Positions 1 to 7,457 of a stretch of 10,154 bases of DNA are shown here, in pieces. Under the pieces are notes generated by a model. The model searched no databases and had not been told where the DNA came from. It saw only the letters and a program-made list of their open reading frames with translations. Each line of letters starts with the position of its first letter. The first letter of the stretch is position 1. This DNA is from Caryophanales bacterium (GTDB lineage: Bacteria; Bacillota_I; Bacilli_A; RF39; UBA660): positions 1 through 10,154 of the forward strand of contig JAEEZV010000007.1 of NCBI GenBank assembly GCA_016291995.1, in the 5' to 3' direction. The translations under genes and the position numbers were made by a program.

Positions 1-1665
1 TCGTTATCAGAAGGAGCTTCCACAATTACGCAGCAATATGCTAGAAATATGTATTTAAATTATGATAAAACATGGAAAAGAAAGCTTCAAGAAGCATTAT
101 TAGCATTTGAGCTAGAAACGCATTATACGAAAGATGAAATACTAGAGGGATATTTAAATACAATTAATTATGGAGGGGTGTATGGAATAGAGAATGCTTC
201 TTTATATTATTTTAATAAAAAAGCCTCCGATTTGGATTTAGCCGAAGCAGCAATGTTAGCAGGTATTCCGCAATCGCCATCAAATAATTCTCCTCTATAT
301 AATAAGGACAATGCTAAAAACAGACAGAAAACTGTTTTACTACTTATGGTTAATAATGATAAAATCTCTGAAAGTGAGGCATCTTCTGCTTATAAAGAAG
401 ATTTGTTGTATTTAGGTGTGAATAGTACAAATATTACCTCCGGAAAGCTATACTTTAAAGATGCTGTATTAAATGAACTTAAGGAGATATCTTCTATTCC
501 GGAGTCAATATTATATACTGGTGGGATAAAAATATATACGACGTTGGATGAAAGTGCACAAAATTATTTGGAGGAATCAGTAAATAGTAAGAATTTTAAT
601 GAGATGCAAGTTGGAGCTATTCTAATGAAACCAGAAAATGGGGAAGTATTAGCTCTAATCGGTGGAACTGACTATAATGTTAGTCAGTTTAATAGAGCTA
701 TTAATGCCAAAAGACAGGTTGGTTCTACGATGAAACCTTTTTTATATTATGCTGCTTTAGAAAATGGATTTACTTCTACATCTTCATTTATTAGTGAGAA
801 AACGACTTTTTCTTTTGCTAATAATAAAAAATATACTCCTAAAAACTACAACGATAAATATGCTAATGGTTCTTTATCAATGGGGGCTGCAATTGCTTAC
901 TCTGATAATATTTATGCTGTAAAAACACATTTGTTTTTAGGTGAGGATAAACTAGCAACTATTGCTAATAGATTAGGTATTACTGGTAAAATGGAAGAGG
1001 TCCCTTCACTGGCGCTTGGTACCGAAGAAATATCACTATTTGATATGGTTTCGGCATATGCAACTTTTGCTAATATGGGTTATAAAGTTACGGGACATTT
1101 AATAAGAAGAATCGAAGATAATAATGGTAATATACTTTATGAATATAAAGATAATAAAACTAATGTTTTAAATGCGAGTTTAGTATATATATTAAATGAG
1201 ATGTTAACATATACATACGATACTAGTTTTATCGATTATAATTATCCTACGTTAATAAGCTTGTTACCTAAAATTACTCATAAATATGCTATTAAATCTG
1301 GTACTACAAATACTGATATGTGGATTATAGGTTATAACAAGGATGCTGTTTTAGGTGTTTGGACTGGATACGATGATAATACCTTCTTTTCTTCTGGGGA
1401 AACAACATATCATAAGGATATTTGGATTGAGACAATGGAAAAATATTTAGCAAATAAAAAAGATAATTGGTATAATGTGCCAAATAATATAGTGGGAGTG
1501 CTTGTGAATCCAATTACTGGTGAAATTGCTAAAGAAAATGTAAGTAAAAGTAAAATGTTTTATTTTATAAAAGGAACAGAGCCATATGCTGATTATAGTT
1601 ATGACTTAGATGCAGTATTTAAAGAAACTACTGAAAGTGAAGTAATTAATGAAAATAGTCAATAA
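1..1665 (+). CDS. Class A penicillin-binding protein (PBP1-type), 5' end missing
   Basis: Bifunctional peptidoglycan glycosyltransferase (GT51) and DD-transpeptidase that polymerises and crosslinks cell wall outside the membrane. The reading frame is open from base 1 (554 codons plus TAA), so the membrane anchor and the first GT51 motif with its catalytic Glu lie upstream of the window. In-window residues 4-12 read EGASTITQQ, the second GT51 motif, followed by the RKLQEALLAFELE and EILEGYLNTINYG motifs and LAGIPQSP. The transpeptidase domain has the nucleophile motif STMK (Ser 242), SDN (301-303) and KSG (432-434, a conservative variant of KTG), then WTGYDDN. A short Thr/Glu-rich end replaces the long tails seen in some family members. 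The gene is convergent with the Noc/ParB-like gene and shares its terminator hairpin. The ATG at 49 is an internal Met, not the start. Which PBP1 paralogue this is cannot be decided here. Confidence 0.95.
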   Translation, partial: SLSEGASTITQQYARNMYLNYDKTWKRKLQEALLAFELETHYTKDEILEGYLNTINYGGVYGIENASLYYFNKKASDLDLAEAAMLAGIPQSPSNNSPLYNKDNAKNRQKTVLLLMVNNDKISESEASSAYKEDLLYLGVNSTNITSGKLYFKDAVLNELKEISSIPESILYTGGIKIYTTLDESAQNYLEESVNSKNFNEMQVGAILMKPENGEVLALIGGTDYNVSQFNRAINAKRQVGSTMKPFLYYAALENGFTSTSSFISEKTTFSFANNKKYTPKNYNDKYANGSLSMGAAIAYSDNIYAVKTHLFLGEDKLATIANRLGITGKMEEVPSLALGTEEISLFDMVSAYATFANMGYKVTGHLIRRIEDNNGNILYEYKDNKTNVLNASLVYILNEMLTYTYDTSFIDYNYPTLISLLPKITHKYAIKSGTTNTDMWIIGYNKDAVLGVWTGYDDNTFFSSGETTYHKDIWIETMEKYLANKKDNWYNVPNNIVGVLVNPITGEIAKENVSKSKMFYFIKGTEPYADYSYDLDAVFKETTESEVINENSQ

Positions 1666-1666
1666 A

Positions 1667-1689
1667 AAAAGTTCCATATTGGAACTTTT
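1667..1689. terminator. Bidirectional intrinsic terminator between the PBP and Noc/ParB-like genes
   Basis: A perfect 10-bp inverted repeat (AAAAGTTCCA / TGGAACTTTT) with a 3-base loop TAT lies immediately after the PBP stop codon and overlaps the stop codon of the convergent gene (1688-1690). Read on the - strand it is followed by seven U and should terminate well. On the + strand the U tract is only four long, so termination of the PBP transcript may be weaker. Confidence 0.75.
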
Positions 1690-3088
1690 ATAATTCAATA
1701 ATTATACAACTACCATTGTCTCCATGATATGCCTTATATGCAACACCATTATTTTGAAGCAATGTTGTTACTTCAGTGAATTTGTCAGTCATTGGTGGTT
1801 CAATTGCTGGTGTTGGTACTGACATATCAAATTGTGGTGCTGTAGGTTCTGGATTAAATAATGGTTCTTCTTGTGGAGGTAATGGATTAATCATTTCTGG
1901 TTGTGGCATTTCCACAGGATTAAATTCTGGAACCGGAGGAGCAACTTGCTCTGGTGCTGCCATCACTGGAGGTGCTGGCATTGGCTCTGGAACAGGAATA
2001 CTTCCATTTAAAACCTCTGGTTGAGGTGCATCAGTCATTGGTGGAACTCCTAAATTATCCATACCAGTAAATAATGGTTGATCTAAACTTGGTGCATTCA
2101 TATCTGGCACTTGAAGTGGTGGTACCATATTGTCTACAGCAGGTTCTGGAGTAGGCATTGGTGCTACTGGTTCAGGAGCCATCATTGGCTCTGGTGCTCC
2201 CATCACTGGAGGCGCTGGCATTGGAGCTCCTGTTGGAACTTCAAGAGTAGGCATTGGTGCAGGTTCATTTACCTGTGGAAATCCTACCATTCCAGGTGCA
2301 GGTGCAGGAGCTTGTTGATTCATTGTATTTAATGACACATTATTATTTGATTCTGGATTAGGACCATAATTTGGGAAAAAATTTTCATTATTCATATTAT
2401 CACTTTCCTTTTCTTCTTTTTCTTCTTCTTCCATGATATTTAAAGATTTCATAATATCATCGATTGCATTTTTGATTTCTTCTTCAGAAATTTTTTTCTC
2501 GTTAATAAGATTATCTAATTCTTTTACTGTTAACTTTTCATTAATTATTCTTTCTAAGAGCTCTGTCTGTTTATCTAATTCTTTCACAGTCAGTAAGCTT
2601 CTAGCATGTTTTTCACTTATTTTCTTTTGGATTAGTGCTTCTTGCACATTGTTTGGTAGCGTTAACAGCCTTAATTTATTCGATATAAAAGACTGAGATT
2701 TTCCAATTTTATTACCTAGTTCTTGCTCTGTCATATTTGTACTACGCAATATTTTTTCATATGCTTTAGCTTCTTCGATAGCGGAAATATTTTCACGATG
2801 AAGATTTTCAATTATAGCTAGTTCTATTTCTTCTTCGTTATCTACTTCTTTTATGATAGCAGGAACTTGCTCTAGACCTACAATTTTTGCTGCACGATAT
2901 CTTCGCTCTCCAGCAATTATCTCGTACTTGTCATCTTTTTTTCTTACCAATATTGGATTTAATATTCCATGTTTTCTTATTGATTCAGCTAATTCATTCA
3001 ATGATTGTTCATTAAAATTTTGTCTTGGCTGCAATTGATTGGGTACTATTAAACCAATATTTATGTAGGTTATGCTTTCAGTTGTCAA
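1688..3088 (-). CDS. noc: ParB/Spo0J-family DNA-binding protein, probably Noc-like, with long Pro/Met-rich tail
   Basis: Predicted CTP-dependent DNA-clamp protein of the ParB/Noc family, acting in chromosome segregation or nucleoid occlusion. From the preferred start (466 aa) it has the CTP-binding ParB N-domain with GERRYR (60-65) and ENLHRE (94-99), and a helix-turn-helix GKSQSFISNKLRLL around 129-142. At the four positions that distinguish ParB from Noc the protein has Gln132, Lys138, Thr143 and Lys160. Three of these resemble Noc rather than ParB (Arg/Thr/Ala/Gly). Position directly after rsmG also matches noc in Bacillus. The usual C-terminal dimer domain is not recognisable. After about residue 215 come an acidic stretch (EEEEKEEKE), about 180 residues with 53 prolines, and a terminal module ending CIIIEL. 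The N-terminal amphipathic membrane helix of Bacillus Noc is absent. Start: TTG at 3088 follows AGAGGTGG at good spacing; ATG at 3106 (472 aa) is the alternative but has a weak ribosome site. The ParB family is certain; Noc identity is an inference. Confidence 0.9.
   Translation of the reverse strand: MTTESITYINIGLIVPNQLQPRQNFNEQSLNELAESIRKHGILNPILVRKKDDKYEIIAGERRYRAAKIVGLEQVPAIIKEVDNEEEIELAIIENLHRENISAIEEAKAYEKILRSTNMTEQELGNKIGKSQSFISNKLRLLTLPNNVQEALIQKKISEKHARSLLTVKELDKQTELLERIINEKLTVKELDNLINEKKISEEEIKNAIDDIMKSLNIMEEEEKEEKESDNMNNENFFPNYGPNPESNNNVSLNTMNQQAPAPAPGMVGFPQVNEPAPMPTLEVPTGAPMPAPPVMGAPEPMMAPEPVAPMPTPEPAVDNMVPPLQVPDMNAPSLDQPLFTGMDNLGVPPMTDAPQPEVLNGSIPVPEPMPAPPVMAAPEQVAPPVPEFNPVEMPQPEMINPLPPQEEPLFNPEPTAPQFDMSVPTPAIEPPMTDKFTEVTTLLQNNGVAYKAYHGDNGSCIIIEL
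1949..2224. repeat. Direct repeat pair inside the Pro-rich tail of the Noc/ParB-like gene
   Basis: Two 36-base copies, at 1949-1984 and 2189-2224, match at 34 of 36 positions and lie exactly 240 bases (80 codons) apart. They encode the repeated peptide PMPAPPVM followed by AAPE or GAPE. A shorter shared block, TCAGTCATTGGTGG, occurs at 1785-1798 and 2030-2043 (peptide PPMTD). This fits growth of the tail by in-frame duplication followed by drift. Confidence 0.75.
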
Positions 3089-3125
3089 AAAAATACCACC
3101 TCTCATTCTTTTCTACCCTATATTA

Positions 3126-3154
3126 ATAATATACTAATTTTATATTTTTTTCAA
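3126..3154 (-). promoter_or_regulatory. Promoter of the Noc/ParB-like gene
   Basis: TTGAAA (-35, 3149-3154), 17-base spacer, TATTAT (-10, 3126-3131); each hexamer matches the SigA consensus at 5 of 6. Predicted transcription start is near 3118, giving a leader of about 30 bases before the TTG codon at 3088. Its -35 element overlaps the proposed -35 of the divergent small gene. Confidence 0.7.
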
Positions 3155-3180
3155 CATATTTTTATAAATTATGGTATACT
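3151..3180 (+). promoter_or_regulatory. Promoter of the small + strand gene
   Basis: An extended -10 element, TGG followed by TATACT (3172-3180), with a weak -35 TCAACA at 3151-3156 (18-base spacer). The expected transcription start, about 3187, leaves a leader of only about nine bases, GGTGGTATA, which also serves as the ribosome site. Confidence 0.55.
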
Positions 3181-3195
3181 TTTGCTGGTGGTATA

Positions 3196-3462
3196 ATGAA
3201 AAGTGATATTAATTTTAATGATGCTGTAGATTTTTCTAATCAAGATTCATTATTATTAAAAAGAAGAGAAAATCGTATGTTACTTAGTGATTATCAGGTT
3301 ATGGTACTTAAAAATAACGGGATAGATTATAAAAAATATAGTAATTTTCATGATTTATTATTTGATGTTGAAGAAATTCTATTTAATGATTATGATGATG
3401 AGTTAGATTTAGTTAGTGGTCAAATTCAAGAAATGGTATATTATTCAGATACAAAAAAATGA
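3196..3462 (+). CDS. Small acidic protein of unknown function, divergent from the Noc/ParB-like gene
   Basis: I do not recognise this 88-residue family. The protein is soluble-looking, without signal peptide or membrane segment. It has a basic patch (LLLKRRENR, about 19-27), a central segment LSDYQVMVLKNNGIDYKKY (30-48), and a very acidic, probably helical C-terminal half (DVEEILFNDYDDELDLVSG). Residues 38-48 (LKNNGIDYKKY) match the terminal module of the adjacent Noc/ParB-like protein (LQNNGVAYKAY) at 7 of 11 positions. The gene has its own extended -10 promoter, a GGTGG ribosome site close to the ATG, a TGA stop and a terminator hairpin directly after it, all of which support a real gene. 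It sits between rsmG and the noc-like gene but on the opposite strand. A role linked to the Noc/ParB-like protein is an inference from position and the shared motif only. Confidence 0.8.
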   Translation: MKSDINFNDAVDFSNQDSLLLKRRENRMLLSDYQVMVLKNNGIDYKKYSNFHDLLFDVEEILFNDYDDELDLVSGQIQEMVYYSDTKK

Positions 3463-3489
3463 GATACATTTTATATATCTCTTTTTTTT
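3453..3489. terminator. Bidirectional terminator between the small gene and rsmG
   Basis: The inverted repeat GAGATA (3461-3466) / TATCTC (3476-3481) has a 9-base loop, is preceded by seven A (3453-3459) and followed by eight T (3482-3489). It can therefore end transcription from both sides. It overlaps the end of the small gene's TGA codon and extends into the last codons of rsmG. Confidence 0.65.
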
Positions 3490-4172
3490 ATATCTTTATA
3501 TTGTCTTGGATATCTATTATCTGTCTCTTGCATTTTTTGAATTCGATAAATAGTTCTTTTGCTATTCTCAATTGGCAATGTAAATTCAATTATTTCTTCA
3601 TTAGATAAATGTAGTTTTTTATAGTAATTATCAATATTTTGCATTTCTTCAGCAATTGAAGACTTCATTGCTATAAAATAACCATCTTTTTTTAGTAGCG
3701 GGATAGAATATTCAAGTAGATGTTTTAGTGGTGCTACAGCTCTTGAAACTACTAAATCATAATGTTCTCTTACTTTATGACTATATTCTTCTGCTCTTGC
3801 ATTAACGACATTTATTTTTGTTAAACCTAATTCTTTTATAACGTTTTCTAAGAATTGGCATTTTTTACTAGTAGCATCTAATAAGGTTATTTCTAAGTTA
3901 GGAAAAAATATTTTTAATACCATGCCCGGAAATCCTGCTCCTGTACCAATATCACAAATAGTTTGATTTTCTAGTTCGATCATTTTGAATATTGTTAAAG
4001 AATCATAAAAATGTTTTAAGTATACTTGTTTTTCTTCGGTTATGGCTGTTAAATTATATTTTTCATTTTCGGAAACTAATATTTTATAGTATTTATCTAG
4101 TTGTTCTAATTTTTTATCTGTAACATCAATATTAATTTTTTTTAGTTCATTTATAAATTCTTCTTTATTCAT
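3471..4172 (-). CDS. rsmG: 16S rRNA (guanine-N7) methyltransferase RsmG (GidB)
   Basis: SAM-dependent methyltransferase that makes m7G at the 530-loop guanine (G527 in E. coli numbering) of 16S rRNA; its loss gives low-level streptomycin resistance in other bacteria. 233 aa, normal length. Visible signatures are YNLTAIT (39-45), KHFYDSL (53-59), the SAM-binding loop DIGTGAGFPG (74-83), LLDATSKKCQFL (97-108) and VVSRAVAPL (141-149), with the basic YPRQ end near 221-224. The ATG at 4172 lies inside the end of mnmG, with an 8-base overlap, and has AAGGAAG upstream. It is the last gene of the mnmE-mnmG-rsmG run and so is probably translationally coupled to mnmG. Confidence 0.97.
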   Translation of the reverse strand: MNKEEFINELKKINIDVTDKKLEQLDKYYKILVSENEKYNLTAITEEKQVYLKHFYDSLTIFKMIELENQTICDIGTGAGFPGMVLKIFFPNLEITLLDATSKKCQFLENVIKELGLTKINVVNARAEEYSHKVREHYDLVVSRAVAPLKHLLEYSIPLLKKDGYFIAMKSSIAEEMQNIDNYYKKLHLSNEEIIEFTLPIENSKRTIYRIQKMQETDNRYPRQYKDIKKRDI

Positions 4173-6036
4173 GATAATACTTCCTTAAATATATCATTAA
4201 AATGGATATATCTGATGGGTTAACACCACTAATTCTTAGGGCTTGCCCTAATGTAGTAGGATTTATCTTTTGTAATTTTTGTCTAGCTTCACTAGCTAAA
4301 TTAGGTACAACATTATAGTCAATATTTGTTGGAATTTGTTTTTCTTCATATTTAAGCATCTTTTCAGCTTCTTTGTTGACTTTATTGATATATCCTTCAT
4401 ATTTACTAAATATTTCAGCTTGTTCTAATTCTTCTTTAGTATAATCTAAATCTATAAACTTTTCTTCTTGTAAAATAGACATTGTAATTTCAGTTCTTTT
4501 TAATAGATTATATAAACTAATTGAATCTTTTAAAGTAGCACTATTTAATTTTGCTAATTTTTCATTATTTTCTTTAGTTGGATTAATTTTTGTTTCTTTT
4601 AGAATAGAGATAATCTTTTTTATATTTTCTTTTTTGTTTATAAATTTTTGATACCGTTCTTCTTTTATTGTACCAACTTTATAACCATATTCAGTTAGTC
4701 TTAAATCGGCATTATCGTGTCTTAAAATTAATCTATATTCGGCACGAGATGTTAGCATACGGTATGGTTCAATTGTTCCTTTTGTTACTAAATCATCAAT
4801 TAAAACACCAATATATGCTTCATTTCTTTTTAATATTAATGGTTCTTTATTATCGATTGATAAGGCTGCATTAATTCCTGCAATTATTCCTTGTCCTGCG
4901 GCTTCTTCATATCCGCTTGTGCCATTGATTTGGCCAGCAGTATAAAGGTTTTTTAACACTTTAGTTTCTAATGATCTATTTACTTGAGTAGGGTATATAG
5001 CATCATATTCAATAGCATATGCGTATTTATTAATAATAGCATTTTCTAGACCTGGTAGTGAATGAACCATTTTTTCTTGGACATCTCTTGGCATGCTTGT
5101 TGAAAATCCTTGAAGATACATATCATCATAATAGATACTTTCTGGTTCTATAAATAGTTGATGTCGTTCTTTATCGCTAAATCTAACGATTTTATCTTCT
5201 ATTGAAGGGCAATATCTTGGCCCAACACCTTCGATATCATCTCTTCCGCCATACATGGCTGATTTATTTAAATTATCAAGAATTATTTTGTGAGTTTCAG
5301 GCGTTGTATAAATTAAATGACATGGTATTTGCTTAGTTACGTCATAATCATTTGTTGCTTCAGTATTGAAGCTATAACACTCGCTATCGCCTTTTTCTTC
5401 GTGCGTTTTAGAAAAGTCAATAGAACTCTTTTCAATTCTTTGTGGAGTTCCTGTCTTAAGTCTTAAAATATCAAAACCATATGCTTTTAATTTATCGCTT
5501 AAATGCATTGATGGCTTTTCACCATGAGGACCACTTCTTGTTCTTTCACTACCTATTAATATGTCAGCTTTTAAATATGTTCCTGTTGTCAAAATAACTT
5601 TTTTACTATATATTTTTTCATTTGATTCGGTAATTACTCCCTGAACTTCTTTGTCTTCAACAATCAAATCCTCAATCATAGCTTCTTTAATCTCTAGATT
5701 TTCTTTTTTTTCTAATGTTTCTAGCATTGTTTTTGGATATGTTACTTTATCTACTTGTGCTCTTAATGATCTAACAGCAGGTCCTTTTGATGAATTTAAC
5801 ATCTTCATCTGAAGTTGTGTTTTATCGGCAATTCTACCCATGATACCACCTAGAGCATCTATCTCACGGACTATAATACCTTTAGCACTACCACCAATTG
5901 AGGGATTACAAGGTAGGGTAGCAATGTTATTTTTACTAGCCGTTATTAAAAGTGTTTTCTTTCCAATTGTGGCAGCAGCATAAGCGGCTTCACATCCTGC
6001 ATGTCCTCCACCTACGACAATAATGTCATATTCCAT
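4165..6036 (-). CDS. mnmG: tRNA uridine-34 5-carboxymethylaminomethyl modification enzyme MnmG (GidA)
   Basis: FAD-dependent subunit of the MnmE-MnmG complex that installs cmnm5 (or nm5) on the wobble uridine of certain tRNAs. About 623 aa, the usual length. The N-terminal Rossmann motif IIVVGGGHAGCEAA is followed by the Cys-containing PCNPSIGGSAKG. The two family signatures are present: GPRYCPSIEDK (272-282) and AGQINGTSGYEEAAGQG (367-383), then TSRAEYRL. Both conserved cysteines (in PCNP and RYCPS) are kept. Start: ATG at 6036 gives MEYDIIVVGGG and has GGAAAG 11 bases upstream. A GTG at 6045, which overlaps the mnmE stop as TAGTG, would add three residues, but its ribosome site is too close. 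The gene is coupled to mnmE upstream and rsmG downstream. Confidence 0.97.
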   Translation of the reverse strand: MEYDIIVVGGGHAGCEAAYAAATIGKKTLLITASKNNIATLPCNPSIGGSAKGIIVREIDALGGIMGRIADKTQLQMKMLNSSKGPAVRSLRAQVDKVTYPKTMLETLEKKENLEIKEAMIEDLIVEDKEVQGVITESNEKIYSKKVILTTGTYLKADILIGSERTRSGPHGEKPSMHLSDKLKAYGFDILRLKTGTPQRIEKSSIDFSKTHEEKGDSECYSFNTEATNDYDVTKQIPCHLIYTTPETHKIILDNLNKSAMYGGRDDIEGVGPRYCPSIEDKIVRFSDKERHQLFIEPESIYYDDMYLQGFSTSMPRDVQEKMVHSLPGLENAIINKYAYAIEYDAIYPTQVNRSLETKVLKNLYTAGQINGTSGYEEAAGQGIIAGINAALSIDNKEPLILKRNEAYIGVLIDDLVTKGTIEPYRMLTSRAEYRLILRHDNADLRLTEYGYKVGTIKEERYQKFINKKENIKKIISILKETKINPTKENNEKLAKLNSATLKDSISLYNLLKRTEITMSILQEEKFIDLDYTKEELEQAEIFSKYEGYINKVNKEAEKMLKYEEKQIPTNIDYNVVPNLASEARQKLQKINPTTLGQALRISGVNPSDISILMIYLRKYYHE

Positions 6037-6044
6037 AGTTATCA

Positions 6045-7388
6045 CTACTTTCCAAGACAGAATCTAGAAAATATTTCATCTATTAATTCATCGGTGTATG
6101 TTTCACCAATTATTTCACCTAAAATACTCCAACTGTTCTTTAAATCCATTTCAATAATATCTATTGGAAGTTCTTTTTCAATATTTTCTATACAGTCATT
6201 TATAATATTTAATACTTTATTTAACAAAGCAATACTTCTTGCATTACTTAGATAAGTCATATCTTTAGTATTAATCATTTCTAAATTAAACATTTCAATT
6301 ATTTTATTTTTTATTTTTTCTATTCCAATTCCTTTTGTAATACTTACTTTAATTGCATTTTCTTCATCTATTTTCAATTTGTTATCTAGATCTATTTTAT
6401 TTATGACAATAAAATGTTTTTTATCTTTTATCTTTTCTAACAATTCTTTATCATTATCATTTAGTTCTTCGTTGTTATTTAGCATGTAAATAATTAAGTC
6501 GGCTTTCTTTATTGTTTCTAAGCTTTTGTTTACGCCAATACTTTCAACAATATCATCTGTTTTTCTTATTCCTGCAGTATCTATCACATTACATACAATA
6601 CCATCAAGAATAAATTTACCCTCTACGATATCTCTGGTTGTTCCTTCAATTTCAGTTACAATGGCTTTATCTTCTTCGAGTAAGGCATTTAATAGACTAC
6701 TTTTACCAACATTTGGTTTACCAATTATACCGATATTGATACCTTCATTAATAATTTTGCCATTTTCTGATTCTTTAATTATCTTTTTAATTTTATCCTT
6801 AAATTCTTTAATTTTTGGTAATATTTTATTATTTGTTACTACTTCAATATCTTCATATTCTGGATAATCAATATTAACTTCTATATTACTAATAATATCA
6901 ATTAGTTCACTTCTTAATGATGATATTAAATTGGAAGCAGTACCATTTAATTGTTTCATAGAGGTACTTCTTGAAAGATCTGTTTTAGATTCGATTAGAT
7001 TCATGACACCCTCAGCTTGCATTAGGTCTATTCTTCCATTAAGGAAAGCTCTTTTAGTAAATTCACCTGGTTCAGCTAATCTAGCCCCATTAGATAGAAC
7101 TAATTCTAAAACTTTTTCGGTTGTACTTATTCCACCATGGCAATTAATTTCTACGACATTTTCTCTCGTAAATGTTTTAGGTTCTAACATGACACTTACT
7201 AATACTTCATCAATTAATTCTCCATTAGAAACAATATGTCCATAATGAATTGTATGTGTTTTGGCATTTTTTAAGTCTCCATCAAATAATTTATCTACGA
7301 TATTTACGGCATCTTTACCACTTAATCTAATAATAGATATCGCTCCGACACCTAGGGCTGTTGAGATAGCAGCAATTGTATCTTCCAT
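6045..7388 (-). CDS. mnmE: tRNA modification GTPase MnmE (TrmE)
   Basis: K+-activated GTPase partner of MnmG in wobble-uridine modification. 447 aa. It has the N-terminal folate-binding, dimerising domain (residues 1 to about 118), then the helical domain interrupted by the G domain: GKPNVGKS (G1, 223-230), EGTTRD (G2, 248-253), DTAG (G3, 270-273), NKID (G4, 330-333). The essential C-terminal FC[IL]GK motif is present as FCLGK (443-447). The start chosen is ATG at 7388 because GGAGGG lies six bases upstream and the protein then begins MEDTIAAISTA as in homologues. An in-frame ATG at 7421 adds 11 residues but reads through the ribosome site and jag terminator region, so it is unlikely. Stop TAG. 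It is likely transcribed both from its own weak promoter and by read-through from jag. Confidence 0.97.
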   Translation of the reverse strand: MEDTIAAISTALGVGAISIIRLSGKDAVNIVDKLFDGDLKNAKTHTIHYGHIVSNGELIDEVLVSVMLEPKTFTRENVVEINCHGGISTTEKVLELVLSNGARLAEPGEFTKRAFLNGRIDLMQAEGVMNLIESKTDLSRSTSMKQLNGTASNLISSLRSELIDIISNIEVNIDYPEYEDIEVVTNNKILPKIKEFKDKIKKIIKESENGKIINEGINIGIIGKPNVGKSSLLNALLEEDKAIVTEIEGTTRDIVEGKFILDGIVCNVIDTAGIRKTDDIVESIGVNKSLETIKKADLIIYMLNNNEELNDNDKELLEKIKDKKHFIVINKIDLDNKLKIDEENAIKVSITKGIGIEKIKNKIIEMFNLEMINTKDMTYLSNARSIALLNKVLNIINDCIENIEKELPIDIIEMDLKNSWSILGEIIGETYTDELIDEIFSRFCLGK

Positions 7389-7394
7389 AATTTT

Positions 7395-7420
7395 CCCTCC
7401 AATCTGCATATATTTTAACA
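7395..7420 (-). promoter_or_regulatory. Possible extended -10 promoter and strong ribosome site of mnmE
   Basis: TGT followed by TAAAAT (7412-7420) forms an extended -10 element without a recognisable -35. It lies just downstream of the jag hairpin. The ribosome site GGAGGG at 7395-7400 decides the mnmE start. A promoter is expected here if the jag terminator works, but the element itself is weak. Confidence 0.35.
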
Positions 7421-7427
7421 CAGATAT

Positions 7428-7457
7428 AAAAAAAAAGATATTTTTTTAATATCTTTT
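7428..7457 (-). terminator. A/T-rich hairpin terminator after jag
   Basis: A 10-bp inverted repeat (AAAAGATATT, 7433-7442, with AATATCTTTT, 7448-7457) with a 5-base loop. On the - strand it is followed by a U run of nine. It overlaps the last base pairs of the jag stop codon. Because the stem is nearly all A-T it may be only partly efficient, acting as an attenuator between jag and mnmE. Confidence 0.5.

Noticed and set aside
1776..2332. Open frames on the + strand over the Pro-rich tail, some Gly/Ser- or Trp/His-rich
   Set aside because: They are antisense shadows of the proline/methionine-rich repeats; no ribosome sites or family motifs, and the - strand frame continues a clear ParB domain.
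3460..3545. Possible read-through of the small gene if TGA meant Trp (mollicute code)
   Set aside because: All Trp residues in conserved proteins here use TGG, and the extension would run antisense into rsmG past a good terminator.
3924..3937. CATGCCCGGAAAT-like sequence resembling half of a Noc binding site
   Set aside because: Only about 9 of 14 positions match ATTTCCCGGGAAAT, it is not palindromic, and it encodes the conserved GFPGM of RsmG.
7389..7421. Longer mnmE start at 7421
   Set aside because: It would translate through the GGAGGG ribosome site; homologues begin at the Met corresponding to 7388.
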